From CAZDQL01 sp964507325 (lineage in GTDB: Bacteria > Planctomycetota > UBA1135 > GCA-002686595), in assembly GCA_964507325.1 (NCBI GenBank), contig CAZDQL010000017.1, positions 1 through 64,000 on the forward strand: a stretch of DNA of 64,000 bases, written 5' to 3'. Of the stretch, positions 1-11,437 are shown one piece after another. A program made the translations under genes and the position numbers. The first letter of the stretch is position 1. Every line of letters starts with the position of its first letter. The notes beneath the pieces are model-generated. The model did no database searches and was not told the DNA's origin. It saw only the letters and a program-made list of their open reading frames with translations.

Positions 1-75
1 TGGCTCCTGGCAAGGCGCGCCGAGGAGGGCGTAGCCGTAGCTACGTCGACGAGGGCGCAACGCCGCCAGGAGCCA
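1..75. repeat. Hairpin-forming dispersed-repeat-like element
   Basis: The first 11 bases (TGGCTCCTGGC) are the exact reverse complement of bases 65-75. The arms continue as an imperfect stem (GGCGCGCC near 14-21 against GGCG..GCGCC near 53-64). A 10-bp palindrome, CGTAGCTACG, sits at 36-45 near the apex. The element lies just past the end of secDF, with no ORF that looks real. It may be a REP-like repeat or part of a terminator for the gene to the left; the window edge prevents a decision. Confidence 0.5.
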
Positions 76-101
76 CGAGGGGCCCGCAGGTGCACACGAA
101 T

Positions 102-116
102 CACTGGTCCAGCGCA

Positions 117-120
<4 letters not shown>
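102..120 (-). repeat. 19-bp gene-end motif, copy A (secDF 3' end)
   Basis: On the plus strand this reads CACTGGTCCAGCGCACTAG. Closely related copies occur at 51392-51410 (after dnaE) and 54900-54918 (after argF'), always in the same orientation relative to the gene. Here the motif supplies the TAG stop codon of secDF at 117-119. Its function is unknown. Confidence 0.55.
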
Positions 121-3206
<3,086 letters not shown>

Positions 3207-3249
3207 CGCTCCAGGGTGGGGCTGGGGTGGGTGGCGGGGTGATCGGGAC

Positions 3250-3711
3250 CTACTCGGCCCCCTCCTCTGATTCGGCGGCGGCCTGGGCTTCCGCGGCCTG
3301 GGCGACTTCCGCCTCCGCGACCGCCTGGCGGCGGGCCTTCTCGGTTGCCCGGTCGCGGCGCACCTTCTCGCCCAGGAGCTCCTTGACGCGCGTCTTCTTG
3401 CCGACGCGGTCGCGCAGGAAGTAGAGCTTGGCGCGGCGCACGTCCCCGCGGCGGGTGATGACCACGTCCTTGACCCGCGGTCCGTGGATCGGGAAGACGC
3501 GTTCGACCCCTTCTCCCTGGACGATGCGGCGCACGGTGATCGTGCGGCGGATGCCACGTCCCTTGATGGAGATGACGGTGCCGATGAAGAGCTGGATGCG
3601 CTCCTTGTCGCCCTCCTTGATCAGGTAGTGCACCTCGACGGTATCGCCGGGGTGCACCGCCGGGAGGCTCTTCTTTCCCAGCTCGTTTTCGAGTTGATCG
3701 ATCAGGTTCAT
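3250..3711 (-). CDS. rplS: 50S ribosomal protein L19
   Basis: The 153-residue protein matches L19, a large-subunit protein at the 30S-50S interface. Family features are the MNLIDQLENE start, the FPIHGPRV segment and RRAKLYFLRDRVGKK. The normal protein is about 115 residues. The extra C-terminus (about 117-153) first carries basic residues and then an Ala/Glu-rich acidic tail ending EEGAE, which looks disordered. The ATG at 3711 is the family start; the frame stays open upstream into trmD. It follows trmD by 16 bp, as in many bacteria, but rpsP and rimM are not next to it here. Confidence 0.96.
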   Translation of the reverse strand: MNLIDQLENELGKKSLPAVHPGDTVEVHYLIKEGDKERIQLFIGTVISIKGRGIRRTITVRRIVQGEGVERVFPIHGPRVKDVVITRRGDVRRAKLYFLRDRVGKKTRVKELLGEKVRRDRATEKARRQAVAEAEVAQAAEAQAAAESEEGAE

Positions 3712-3727
3712 CGGTCGTATCAGGGTC

Positions 3728-4444
3728 TCAATTGTCGGTCGATTCTTCGCTGCGGCCCGCCGCTTGGAGGTCGGGACGCCGCAGCCTGGTTCTCGCTTCC
3801 GCCTGCCTCCTCCGCCACGCGGCGATGCGCGCGTGGTCTCCGCTGAAGAGCACCTCCGGGACCTCCCTGCCGCGCCAGGTGCGCGGGCGGGTGTAGTGGG
3901 GGTGGTCGAGCAGTCCGTCCTCCTGGAAGGAGTCCTGCTCGGCGGAACGCTCGTCCCCCAGGGCACCGGGGATCAAGCGCGCGGCGGCTTCCACGACGCA
4001 CAGCGCCGGCAACTCACCTCCGGAGAGGACGAAGTCACCGATGGAGACGGCGTCGAGTTGGAGTTCGGCGTAGAGTCGTTCATCGAGACCTTCGTAGCGT
4101 CCGGCGATCAGCAGGATGCGCTCGGTCTCGGCCAACTCGGCGGCCAGGGCCTGGCGGAAGGGACGCCCGGCGGGGTCGAGGACGATGCGGCGGTGGGGGC
4201 CGTGCTTCTCCTCGACCCACTCGACGCAGTCGGCGATCGGCTCGGGCTTGAGGACCATGCCGGGCCCGCCGCCGAAGGGGCGGTCGTCCACCGTGCGGTG
4301 GCGGTCGCGGGCCCAGTCGCGGTAGTCGATCAGCTGGACCTCGACCAGACCTTTCGCCCGGGCGATTCCCAGGATCCCCACCTGGAGATAGGGTTCCAGA
4401 GCCTCGGAGAAGAGGGTCAGTATGGTAAAGAGCGGGCGGGCCAT
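3728..4444 (-). CDS. trmD: tRNA (guanine-N1)-methyltransferase TrmD
   Basis: TrmD methylates G37 next to the anticodon of certain tRNAs using S-adenosylmethionine, preventing frameshifting. The 238-residue sequence has the family start (TILTLFSEALEPYLQVGILG), the GGGPGMV loop (near 58-64), LIAGRYEGLDER and the knot region SIGDFVLSGGELPA, and LDHPHYTRP near the C-terminus. The length is normal. It is the first gene of the minus-strand trmD-rplS-secDF unit and has a hairpin immediately before its ATG. Confidence 0.97.
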   Translation of the reverse strand: MARPLFTILTLFSEALEPYLQVGILGIARAKGLVEVQLIDYRDWARDRHRTVDDRPFGGGPGMVLKPEPIADCVEWVEEKHGPHRRIVLDPAGRPFRQALAAELAETERILLIAGRYEGLDERLYAELQLDAVSIGDFVLSGGELPALCVVEAAARLIPGALGDERSAEQDSFQEDGLLDHPHYTRPRTWRGREVPEVLFSGDHARIAAWRRRQAEARTRLRRPDLQAAGRSEESTDN

Positions 4445-4446
4445 AC

Positions 4447-4481
4447 CTCTGCCACGGTCCGTGCCGGACGAAAAGGCAGAG
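4447..4481 (-). promoter_or_regulatory. Hairpin immediately upstream of trmD
   Basis: CTCTGCC at 4447-4453 pairs with GGCAGAG at 4475-4481, and GTCCG at 4457-4461 pairs with CGGAC at 4465-4469. In the trmD transcript the stem ends only two bases before the ATG, so it would cover the position of a ribosome-binding site. It could limit translation of trmD or be a structured 5' end. No riboswitch consensus was recognised. Confidence 0.45.
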
Positions 4482-4543
4482 CAGAGTAGTCAGGCCCAAC
4501 CCCCCCGTCAAGACGCCCAAGCCACCCCAGCCTGGAATCGAGA

Positions 4544-5149
4544 ATGTTCACCGGAATCGTAGAAGCCGCCGTCCCCGTCCGTTCCTTCGAGGTCACCGGT
4601 GAGGGGGCCGAGATCGTTCTCCCCGCGCCCCCCCTGCCCGATTGGAGCCTCCACGGGGGTCAGAGCGTGGCGGTGGCCGGGACCTGTTTGACCGTGGCGG
4701 AGACGCTCGAGGACGGGGGGGCGATGTTCCAGCTCTCCAAGGAGACCTTGGATCGCACCTGGTTCTCGGAGTTGGCGGATGGGCGGCTCGTCAATCTGGA
4801 GCGGGCGATGAAGATCGGGGACCGCTTGGACGGGCACCTGGTCAGCGGCCACGTGGATGGGCAGGGCCGGGTCGTGGGCATCGAGGACGTGGGGGACGGG
4901 GGGAGGGAGTTCGAGTTCGAGGTGGACCCCGGGTTGGAGCGCTACCTGATCGAGAAGGGGAGCGTGGGGTTGGACGGGGTGAGCCTGACCGTGGTGGAGC
5001 CGCGCGGCCGGCGGTTCCGTGTGGCGATGATCCCGGTGACGCTGGAGGTGACGTCGTTCGGGCAGATGGAGGTGGGGATGGGGGTGAACGTGGAGGCGGA
5101 CATGGTCGGGAAGTGGATCGAGAGGTTGCTGCCGGGGGGAGGGGAGTAG
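4544..5149 (+). CDS. ribE: Riboflavin synthase, alpha subunit
   Basis: The enzyme converts two molecules of 6,7-dimethyl-8-ribityllumazine into riboflavin and a pyrimidinedione, the last step of riboflavin synthesis. The 201-residue protein shows the diagnostic MFTGIVEA start and two lumazine-binding barrels. The first holds GTCLTV near 46-51. The second begins near GHLVSGHVDG (97-106) and holds GVSLTVVEP. The length is normal. It stands alone, with no other rib genes nearby. I found no FMN riboswitch consensus in the 99-bp gap before it. Confidence 0.95.
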   Translation: MFTGIVEAAVPVRSFEVTGEGAEIVLPAPPLPDWSLHGGQSVAVAGTCLTVAETLEDGGAMFQLSKETLDRTWFSELADGRLVNLERAMKIGDRLDGHLVSGHVDGQGRVVGIEDVGDGGREFEFEVDPGLERYLIEKGSVGLDGVSLTVVEPRGRRFRVAMIPVTLEVTSFGQMEVGMGVNVEADMVGKWIERLLPGGGE

Positions 5150-5162
5150 CGGGCTCGCTCGC

Positions 5163-5333
<171 letters not shown>

Positions 5334-5380
5334 ACGAGAGAGCTCCAACTCCCCCGCAACCCCCACGTCCCCCCCCGCTC

Positions 5381-6565
5381 TCAGAACCCCAAGAACACCG
5401 TGTTCAAGAACGTCGCGATCGGCGCCGCCTCCCGCGCTTCCTCCAGGGATCCGGTCAGGGTGCGCACCGCCCGTTCCAGGTCGGCGTAGATGGCGTCGTC
5501 GTACAACAGACGCCCGATCGTCCCCTGCTTGTCGCGCAGGGCGGCCGAGGCGGACTTCAGGTCGTCCGCGATCTGGCGCAGGTCGGAGTAGATCGCGTCC
5601 TCGCTGATCAGCTTGCCGAGGGTCCCGTGGCCTTCCGCCAGGTCGTCCACGATCTTGGCCAGGTCCTTCCCGATCTCGGGATCGGTGAGCAGCATGCCCA
5701 GGGTGCCCTCGCCGGAGTCCAGCTTGGCGGCCACGTTGGAGATGTGGTCGATCGCCTCCGTCACCGCCTGGCGGGTCTCCTCGTCGGACAGCAGCGCGCC
5801 GATGGTGCCCTTGCCGGCGCGCACGTCGTCCGCCAGAACGCGTGCGGACTCCATGAACTGATCGGTGTTGGCGGCGATGTTCTTGATCTGCTCGTAGAGC
5901 TCGGTGTCGTACATCAGCTTGCCGATGGTGCCCTCACCCTGGCGCAGCTGATCGGTCAGGGCTTGGGCGTTGTCGAAGGTCGTCGACACGGAGGTCACCG
6001 CGTTCGAGAGGTTCTCGGCGAGCGCCTCGTCGTACAGCATGCGACTGAGCACCCCGCGGCCGTCGCGCATGTCGGCGATCAGCTGCTCGATCCCCTCCAG
6101 GATGTTCGTCAGGGAGTCGCCGTTGTCGCTCACCAGCTCCCCGATCGCCTGCATCACGTTGGGCGTCACCGCTCCGTAGCGCACCGCGGCCTCCGGCGCA
6201 GCACCGGCGGACGACAGACCCGGCTCGATCGCCAGCTGCTTGCCACCCAGCACCGTGGCGTCCTCGATGGCGATGCGGTGGTCCGCGAAGAGCTGCACCG
6301 GTTGCTCCAGGGAGAGCAGCACCGTGACGCGCCGCTCCACGTCCGCCTGGGGATCGTAGATCAGGTCCTGGACCTCCCCCCAGCGCAGGCCCGCGACCAG
6401 CACCGGATCCCCCTCGCGCAGGCCGCCGGCGGACTGGAAGTGCACCGTCAGGAGGTGCTTCTGCGCGAAGAGCGAGAAGTCCGTCTTGAAGAGGGTGAAC
6501 CACCCCAGGATCCCGAAGACGGCGACGAAGAAGAGGCCGAGCAGCACGTGATGTCGACTGGTCAT
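5381..6565 (-). CDS. mlaD: MCE-domain (MlaD-like) phospholipid transport protein with C-terminal repeats
   Basis: The 394-residue protein has an N-terminal membrane helix (about 7-24) and then a single MCE/MlaD domain (about 36-115; AGGLREGDPVLVAGLRWGEV). MlaD rings bind lipid between the inner-membrane ABC transporter and the periplasm. The C-terminal half has six degenerate repeats of the form GxGTIGxLLYDxxL, starting near residues 169, 210, 251, 285, 312 and 347 and separated by helical stretches. It is the last gene of the minus-strand operon, 18 bp after mlaF. The repeats suggest a long helical extension toward the outer membrane, which is inference. Confidence 0.92.
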   Translation of the reverse strand: MTSRHHVLLGLFFVAVFGILGWFTLFKTDFSLFAQKHLLTVHFQSAGGLREGDPVLVAGLRWGEVQDLIYDPQADVERRVTVLLSLEQPVQLFADHRIAIEDATVLGGKQLAIEPGLSSAGAAPEAAVRYGAVTPNVMQAIGELVSDNGDSLTNILEGIEQLIADMRDGRGVLSRMLYDEALAENLSNAVTSVSTTFDNAQALTDQLRQGEGTIGKLMYDTELYEQIKNIAANTDQFMESARVLADDVRAGKGTIGALLSDEETRQAVTEAIDHISNVAAKLDSGEGTLGMLLTDPEIGKDLAKIVDDLAEGHGTLGKLISEDAIYSDLRQIADDLKSASAALRDKQGTIGRLLYDDAIYADLERAVRTLTGSLEEAREAAPIATFLNTVFLGF

Positions 6566-6583
6566 GACAGCTCCTTCCCGGGC

Positions 6584-7342
6584 TCAGACGCCCAGGAAAT
6601 CCTTCAGCTCAGGGTCCGTGGGTGAGAAGAACTCCTCGGTGGGCGCCCGCACCCGGGCGCGGCCGTCGTGCAGGAAGATCACCTCGTCGGCGACGCTGCG
6701 CAGGCAGTCGATGCGGTGCTCGACCACCACCGAGGTCACCTCGAGCTTCTCGCTCAGCTCGCGCATCAGCTCGTTGATCGAGCGGGCGATCCTGGGGTCC
6801 AAACCGGCATTGGGCTCGTCGTAGAGCACGATTCCGGGGTCGGTGATCAGCGCCCGCGCCAGGCCGACGCGCTTCTTCATGCCCCCCGAGATCTCGGTGG
6901 GGAACTTCCTCCCCGCGTCGGGGATGTGCACAAGCTCGAGCTTGTGTGCCACCCGCTCGGCGATCTCCCCACGGTTGAGGTTGGTGTTCTCCTGCAGCGG
7001 CAAGGCCAGGTTCTCCTCCACCGTCAGCCAGTTGATCAGCGCCCCCTCCTGGAAGACGTAGCCCATGCGCTTGCGCAGCTCGATCAGCTGCCGGCGCGAG
7101 ACCTGCGCCAGGTTCAAGCCGTCCACCTCGATCGAGCCGGAGTCCGGCTGGATCAGCCCGATCAGGTGTCGCAGGGTGACCGACTTCCCGCTGCCCGACC
7201 CACCCATCAAACCCAGACACTGACCGCGGCGCACCTCGAAGGAGAGCCCGCGCAGGGTGACCTGCGTGCCGAAGGCCTTGTGGAGGTCATCCACCCGGAT
7301 CAGGACCTCCCGCTCCCGGGGCGCTTGGGCGACTGCGCTCAT
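6584..7342 (-). CDS. mlaF: ABC transporter ATPase, MlaF family
   Basis: This 252-residue cytoplasmic ATPase would power the MlaE permease in phospholipid movement. It has Walker A GGSGSGKS at about 47-54, a Q-loop near YVFQEGAL, the signature ISGGMKKRVGLARAL, Walker B IVLYDEPNAGLDP, and the switch histidine in VVEHR. The VFQEGALINWLTV and GGMKKR forms are typical of the MlaF/Mkl subgroup. It lies between mlaE (3 bp gap) and mlaD (18 bp gap). Confidence 0.95.
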   Translation of the reverse strand: MSAVAQAPREREVLIRVDDLHKAFGTQVTLRGLSFEVRRGQCLGLMGGSGSGKSVTLRHLIGLIQPDSGSIEVDGLNLAQVSRRQLIELRKRMGYVFQEGALINWLTVEENLALPLQENTNLNRGEIAERVAHKLELVHIPDAGRKFPTEISGGMKKRVGLARALITDPGIVLYDEPNAGLDPRIARSINELMRELSEKLEVTSVVVEHRIDCLRSVADEVIFLHDGRARVRAPTEEFFSPTDPELKDFLGV

Positions 7343-7345
7343 CGT

Positions 7346-8185
7346 TCAGCTCTGGTAGATCATCCAGGTCAGGAAGTAGTTGGCCACGATCACGCCGATG
7401 ATCGAGTCCCGCACCGCACGGCTCGTGGCGCGACCGACCCCCAGCGCGCCCCCCGTGGCGCGCAGACCGCAGGCGCAGGAGACAGACGCCAAGAGGCCGC
7501 CGAAGACGAAGGCCTTGAAGAGCCCCGCGTAGACGTCCTTGGGCACCGGGATCAGCTGCCTCTGCCCCTGCAGCGCCTCGATCGCCGAGTCGATGTAGAG
7601 GGACCAGCCCACCCCCAACTGGGAGGTGGCCACCAGGGCGCCCCCCAGGATCCCGACCGCGTCGCAGATCACCGCCAGCATGGGGCAGATGATCGCCAGG
7701 GCCACCACCCGCGGCAGGATCAGGAGCGATCGATCGTCGATCGAGAGCACATCCAGGGCCGACAGCTCGTCGGAGATGCGCATCGTCCCCACCTCGGCCG
7801 CCAGGGCGCTGCCGGTGGTGGCGGCCATGATCACGGCCGTGATGAAGGGGCCCATCTCGCGCGCCATGCTGGCCGCGACGATGAAGCCGATCTGGTCCTG
7901 CTGGCCGAAGCGCGCCAGCTCGATGCCGGTCTGCAGGGCGACGATCATCCCGATGAACAGACCCACCAGGAGCACGACGTGCAGGTTGCCAAGCCCCGCC
8001 TGGAAGAGCTGCTCGAAGAGCCAGCGGCGCCGCTTGGGCAGGTGGTGCAGGCGCAGCACCACGCTCAGCATCAGCTCGAGGCGGAAGCCCACCTCGGCCA
8101 GGAACGCGCGCACGTCGCGCAGTTGGAAGAGCGTGTAGACCACGCTGGCCCCGAAGAGCCAGGTGAAGAGCTCGCCGATCTCCAT
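7346..8185 (-). CDS. mlaE: ABC transporter permease, MlaE family
   Basis: The 279-residue integral membrane protein belongs to the MlaE (DUF140) permeases. Key stretches are the hydrophobic LHVVLLVGLFIGMIVALQ, the conserved GPFITAVIMAATTGSALAAE loop and EVGTMRISDELSALDVL, and a C-terminal helix ending in NYFLTWMIYQS. Its ATG overlaps the stop codon of the upstream lipoprotein gene by one base (TGATG), so translation is probably coupled. With MlaF and MlaD it would form the inner-membrane complex. Genes for MlaA, MlaB and MlaC are not nearby. Confidence 0.95.
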   Translation of the reverse strand: MEIGELFTWLFGASVVYTLFQLRDVRAFLAEVGFRLELMLSVVLRLHHLPKRRRWLFEQLFQAGLGNLHVVLLVGLFIGMIVALQTGIELARFGQQDQIGFIVAASMAREMGPFITAVIMAATTGSALAAEVGTMRISDELSALDVLSIDDRSLLILPRVVALAIICPMLAVICDAVGILGGALVATSQLGVGWSLYIDSAIEALQGQRQLIPVPKDVYAGLFKAFVFGGLLASVSCACGLRATGGALGVGRATSRAVRDSIIGVIVANYFLTWMIYQS

Positions 8186-9714
8186 CAGGGCTCCCCCTCC
8201 AGCGGCAGGGTATTGGGGACCCGGGCCAGGGGCCAGCCCGGACCGGGGAAGGCGGGTCGCATGAGACTCATCCCGCGCTCCGTTTCACGCCAGCGGAGCA
8301 GACCGAACAGCAGCGAGGTCTCCTGCACCGCTCGTCCCGCCGAGGAGTAGTTGCGTCGCGCCCAGAGACCCGCCAGGGAGCGGCGGTCCTCGTCGCGGTC
8401 CTTCTCGCGCCGCCAGAGCCCCAGCCAACTGCGCGCACTCAGCCGGTCGTCCAGACGCCGCTCCGCGTACAGCTCCCACATCCAGGCGTAGTGCTCGTCG
8501 ATGAACCTCAGCCGCCAGAGCGGGTTGAGGGTCGGGAAGGCGTAGAAGTCCTCCCCGTTCAGATCGGCGCGGTAGCTCCTGAAGAGCGGGAAGAGCTTGC
8601 GCCAGCGGCTGTGCCCCTCCTCCTCGTCGTACCTGTCCCAGGCGTGCCACACCGGCAGCAGGTTGACCGTCTGCTTGGTGGCGGTGGGGTACTCCTCGTC
8701 GCGCCGGTTGAAGAAGGGCCACAGGTAGTGCCTGGACACCAGTCCGTCCCCCTCGTACCGCGAGTAGAGGGGCCAGAAGCGCACGCGGCTCGCCTGCCCG
8801 CTCGTGCCCGGCTCCTGGAGCATCACCAAGGGCCAGGGGCCGTCCCAGGCCCAGAAGCCCTTCTCCGCGTTGGCCGTGTAGCCGAAGAAGGGCCACAACG
8901 CCGTCCAGGAGTGGGACGGCCCCTGGCGGCGCCGTCCGAAGAGGGGCCAGACCATCCAACTGCGCTCCGGCACCGAGTGGCCCAGGTCGTTGCGCTGCCA
9001 GTGGAAGACGGGCCACAGGAAGAACCAGCGGTCGTAGCGCCCCTCCCAGCGGTTGCGGCCCACCAGGGGCCAGACCCGCCAGGCGGGTCCCCCCTCCCCC
9101 GTCGAGACGCTGAACACCGGCCACAGGACGTGGGTCGTGGTCCGGCCGTGGCGGTGGATGCGGGTGAAGAGGGGAAAGAGCACGAACCAGGCGCGGTCGA
9201 AGGAGAGGAACCCCTCCACGATCCCGCCGAAGGGGAACCAGGCGCGCACCACCCGACCGTCGTCGGTCTTGGCCCAGAAGATCCCCGGCAGGGCCAGGAA
9301 GGACCAGGTCACCGGCTCCGCAGGGGGATGCCGTTCGGCGTAGCGGAAGAGCGGCAGGAGCTGCAACACGCTCTCGTCGGTGGTGCGCCGGTAGCTGCCC
9401 AGGGGCGGCAGGAACCAGCCGAAGCGCTCCGTATCGGAGCGCCGCTCGTCGGAGATCAGGGGGCGCAGGGCCCAGTAGCGCACCTCCAGCGTCGTGGGGT
9501 CGCGGCGCAGGAGGACCGCGCCCCCCAGGGCCTCGATCTCCCGCTCGCCTCCCGCCAGCGAGAGCTCCGAGAAGATCGGCGCGACGTGCCGCTCGTCCTC
9601 GAACCCGGCGCAGCCCCAGGAGGGAGAGAGCACGCAGAGGAGAGCGAGGGCACACAGCCACCTCCGCAACTGGCCGGCGCGGGGTGGGGCCGGAAGGGGG
9701 TGTCGGAGCGACAT
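8185..9714 (-). CDS. WPxF-repeat lipoprotein of unknown function in the Mla operon
   Basis: I do not recognise a named family. The 509-residue protein starts with a basic, hydrophobic signal (about 17-31) followed by Cys35, which could be lipidated. The rest contains about twelve short aromatic motifs of the type WPxF, LPLF or FPLF (near 120, 180, 198, 215, 234, 256, 274, 294, 314, 332, 353 and 375), mostly 16-21 residues apart and rich in Trp and Arg. That rhythm suggests repeated beta strands, as in a barrel or propeller. ATG at 9714 was preferred over an in-frame TTG at 9723. Its stop overlaps the mlaE start, so it is the first gene of the Mla-like operon. Confidence 0.75.
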   Translation of the reverse strand: MSLRHPLPAPPRAGQLRRWLCALALLCVLSPSWGCAGFEDERHVAPIFSELSLAGGEREIEALGGAVLLRRDPTTLEVRYWALRPLISDERRSDTERFGWFLPPLGSYRRTTDESVLQLLPLFRYAERHPPAEPVTWSFLALPGIFWAKTDDGRVVRAWFPFGGIVEGFLSFDRAWFVLFPLFTRIHRHGRTTTHVLWPVFSVSTGEGGPAWRVWPLVGRNRWEGRYDRWFFLWPVFHWQRNDLGHSVPERSWMVWPLFGRRRQGPSHSWTALWPFFGYTANAEKGFWAWDGPWPLVMLQEPGTSGQASRVRFWPLYSRYEGDGLVSRHYLWPFFNRRDEEYPTATKQTVNLLPVWHAWDRYDEEEGHSRWRKLFPLFRSYRADLNGEDFYAFPTLNPLWRLRFIDEHYAWMWELYAERRLDDRLSARSWLGLWRREKDRDEDRRSLAGLWARRNYSSAGRAVQETSLLFGLLRWRETERGMSLMRPAFPGPGWPLARVPNTLPLEGEP

Positions 9715-9790
9715 GGCGCGCAAGGCCGGATTGTCCGGGCCACCTGCCGCGATTCAACCCAGGGGGTCGATTCAGGGGAGATCCGTCGTG

Positions 9791-9819
9791 TTGTGCCCCC
9801 CCCCGGCCGGTGCTACGGT
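9791..9819 (+). promoter_or_regulatory. Candidate promoter for trpS
   Basis: TTGTGC at 9791-9796 and TACGGT at 9814-9819 are separated by 17 bp. The pair lies in the 158-bp divergent gap before trpS and would give a leader of roughly 47 bases, too short for a T-box. The -35 match is only partial. Confidence 0.4.
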
Positions 9820-9872
9820 CCCGCGCTCCAGAGTCCCATTCCCGCGGAGACCCTCGCAGAGCACGGGAATCG

Positions 9873-10856
9873 ATGCAGACCTTCCTCTCCGGCATCCAGC
9901 CCAGCGGGCAGCAGCACCTCGGCAACTACTTCGGGGCGATCCACCACCACATCGCCTCCCAGGAGGAGGAAGGGGAGCACTTCTTCTTCATCGCCGACTT
10001 CCACGCCCTGACCACCAACCGCGATCCGGACGTGTTGCGCGAGCAGGTGCGGGAGCTGGCGGTCACCTACCTGGCCCTGGGGCTGGACCCCGAGCGGGTG
10101 ATCTTCTTCCGCCAGAGCAGCGTGCCGGAGGTGGTCGAGCTGGCCTGGCTGCTGGCCACGGTGAGCGGCATGGGGCTCCTGGAGCGCGCCCACTCCTACA
10201 AGGACAAGCTGGCGCGGGGCATCAAGCCCAACGTGGGGCTCTTCACCTACCCGGTCCTGATGGCGGCCGACATCCTGGCCTACGACTCGACCCTGGTGCC
10301 GGTGGGCAAGGACCAGGTCCAGCACGTCGAGATGGCCCAGGACATGGCCGGCCACTTCAACGCCGCCTACGGCGAGGTCTTCGTGCGCCCCGAGCCGCGC
10401 ATCCCCGAGAACGTCACCCAGGCCAAGGTGCCCGGCGTCGACGGGGAGAAGATGAGCAAGACCTACGGCAACGGGATCTGGATCTTCGAGGAGGGCAAGC
10501 CCCTGAAGAAGCGCATCAACCGCATCCAGACCGACAGCCGGCCCCCGGAGGAGCCCAAGCAGCCGGAGAGCGTCCTGCTGCTCGACTTCCTGGCCCTCTT
10601 CCAGGAGCCCGCCGAGCACGACCGCTGGTGCCAGCGCGTGGCCGAGGGGGGGGAGGGCGCCCCCGGCTACGGCCACCTGAAGGCGGCCCTGATCGAAGCC
10701 TTCGACGAGCACTTCGCCCCCGCCCGCGCCCGCCGCCGGGAGCTCCTCGACGATCCGGCGGAGCTGGATCGCATCCTCGACGCGGGGGGAGAGCGCGCCC
10801 GCGCGCGCGCCGCCGCCACCCGCGACCGCGCCTACCGCGCCTGCGGCCTGAGGTAG
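9873..10856 (+). CDS. trpS: Tryptophan--tRNA ligase
   Basis: TrpRS charges tRNA-Trp with tryptophan in an ATP-dependent reaction. The 327-residue class I synthetase begins MQTFLSGIQPSGQQHLGNYF, which holds the HIGH-equivalent motif. It continues with FFIADFHALT, the dimer/substrate segment LMAADILAYDSTLVPVGKDQ, and the KMSKT form of the KMSKS loop. The length is normal. ATG at 9873 matches the family start; the frame is open further upstream without coding signs. The downstream lipoprotein gene follows after 8 bp. Confidence 0.97.
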   Translation: MQTFLSGIQPSGQQHLGNYFGAIHHHIASQEEEGEHFFFIADFHALTTNRDPDVLREQVRELAVTYLALGLDPERVIFFRQSSVPEVVELAWLLATVSGMGLLERAHSYKDKLARGIKPNVGLFTYPVLMAADILAYDSTLVPVGKDQVQHVEMAQDMAGHFNAAYGEVFVRPEPRIPENVTQAKVPGVDGEKMSKTYGNGIWIFEEGKPLKKRINRIQTDSRPPEEPKQPESVLLLDFLALFQEPAEHDRWCQRVAEGGEGAPGYGHLKAALIEAFDEHFAPARARRRELLDDPAELDRILDAGGERARARAAATRDRAYRACGLR

Positions 10857-10864
10857 CCACCGCC

Positions 10865-11437
10865 ATGCGCCCCACGACTTCGCGCTCACCCCTCCGCGCC
10901 CTCGCCTGCCTCTTGCCCCTGCTCTGCGCCGCCGCGAGCTCCTGCGGGACCCCCGGCTCCTCGGAGTCGGTCGATCCCGCCCCGCCGGAGAAGGGCGCCG
11001 AGCGCGCGCCGCATCCGGAGTCGCCCACCGAGACCGGCACCGATTGGCAGCCCGCGCCCTGGACCGAAGACTTCATGGGCAAGGCGGTCCTGCTCGCCGA
11101 GCGGATCCGGATCGAGGGACCTCCCGGGCTGCGCGAGCACACCGCCCTGCGCGCCGACGACGAGCTCTACGTGCGCACCGTCCAGACCACTCCCCAGGGC
11201 TTCCTGCAGGTCGTCCGGCCGCGCGATCCCCAGGCCTCCCGGGCGGCGGCCACGTGCCTGGTGCGCGGTCAGCTCGACGCATGGCAGCTCAGCGCCTTCG
11301 CCGAGATCACCCTGCTCGAGCGTCCGGGTCCCTGTCCGATCGTCGTCGTCGCCGAGGGGGAGGCCTTCTGGCAGGACGTCGACGGGCTCGAGCAGCGCGG
11401 CGAGCGCCTCGAGTTCCGGGGCGAGGTCGAGGAGTGA
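10865..11437 (+). CDS. Small putative lipoprotein, unknown function
   Basis: The 190-residue product is not recognised. It has a basic N-terminus, a hydrophobic segment LACLLPLLCAAASS, and Cys27 in a plausible lipobox. An acidic, proline-rich linker follows (about 30-55), then a compact domain of alternating polar and hydrophobic residues with two more cysteines. A membrane or periplasmic location is inferred. Its stop overlaps the GTG of the next gene (GTGA), so the two are probably translated together. Confidence 0.7.
   Translation: MRPTTSRSPLRALACLLPLLCAAASSCGTPGSSESVDPAPPEKGAERAPHPESPTETGTDWQPAPWTEDFMGKAVLLAERIRIEGPPGLREHTALRADDELYVRTVQTTPQGFLQVVRPRDPQASRAAATCLVRGQLDAWQLSAFAEITLLERPGPCPIVVVAEGEAFWQDVDGLEQRGERLEFRGEVEE

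Noticed and set aside
4445..4543. FMN riboswitch before ribE
   Set aside because: The conserved RFN element bases are absent and the gap is only about 100 bp.
9715..9872. T-box leader for trpS
   Set aside because: The leader from the likely promoter is under 50 bases and has no T-box sequence.
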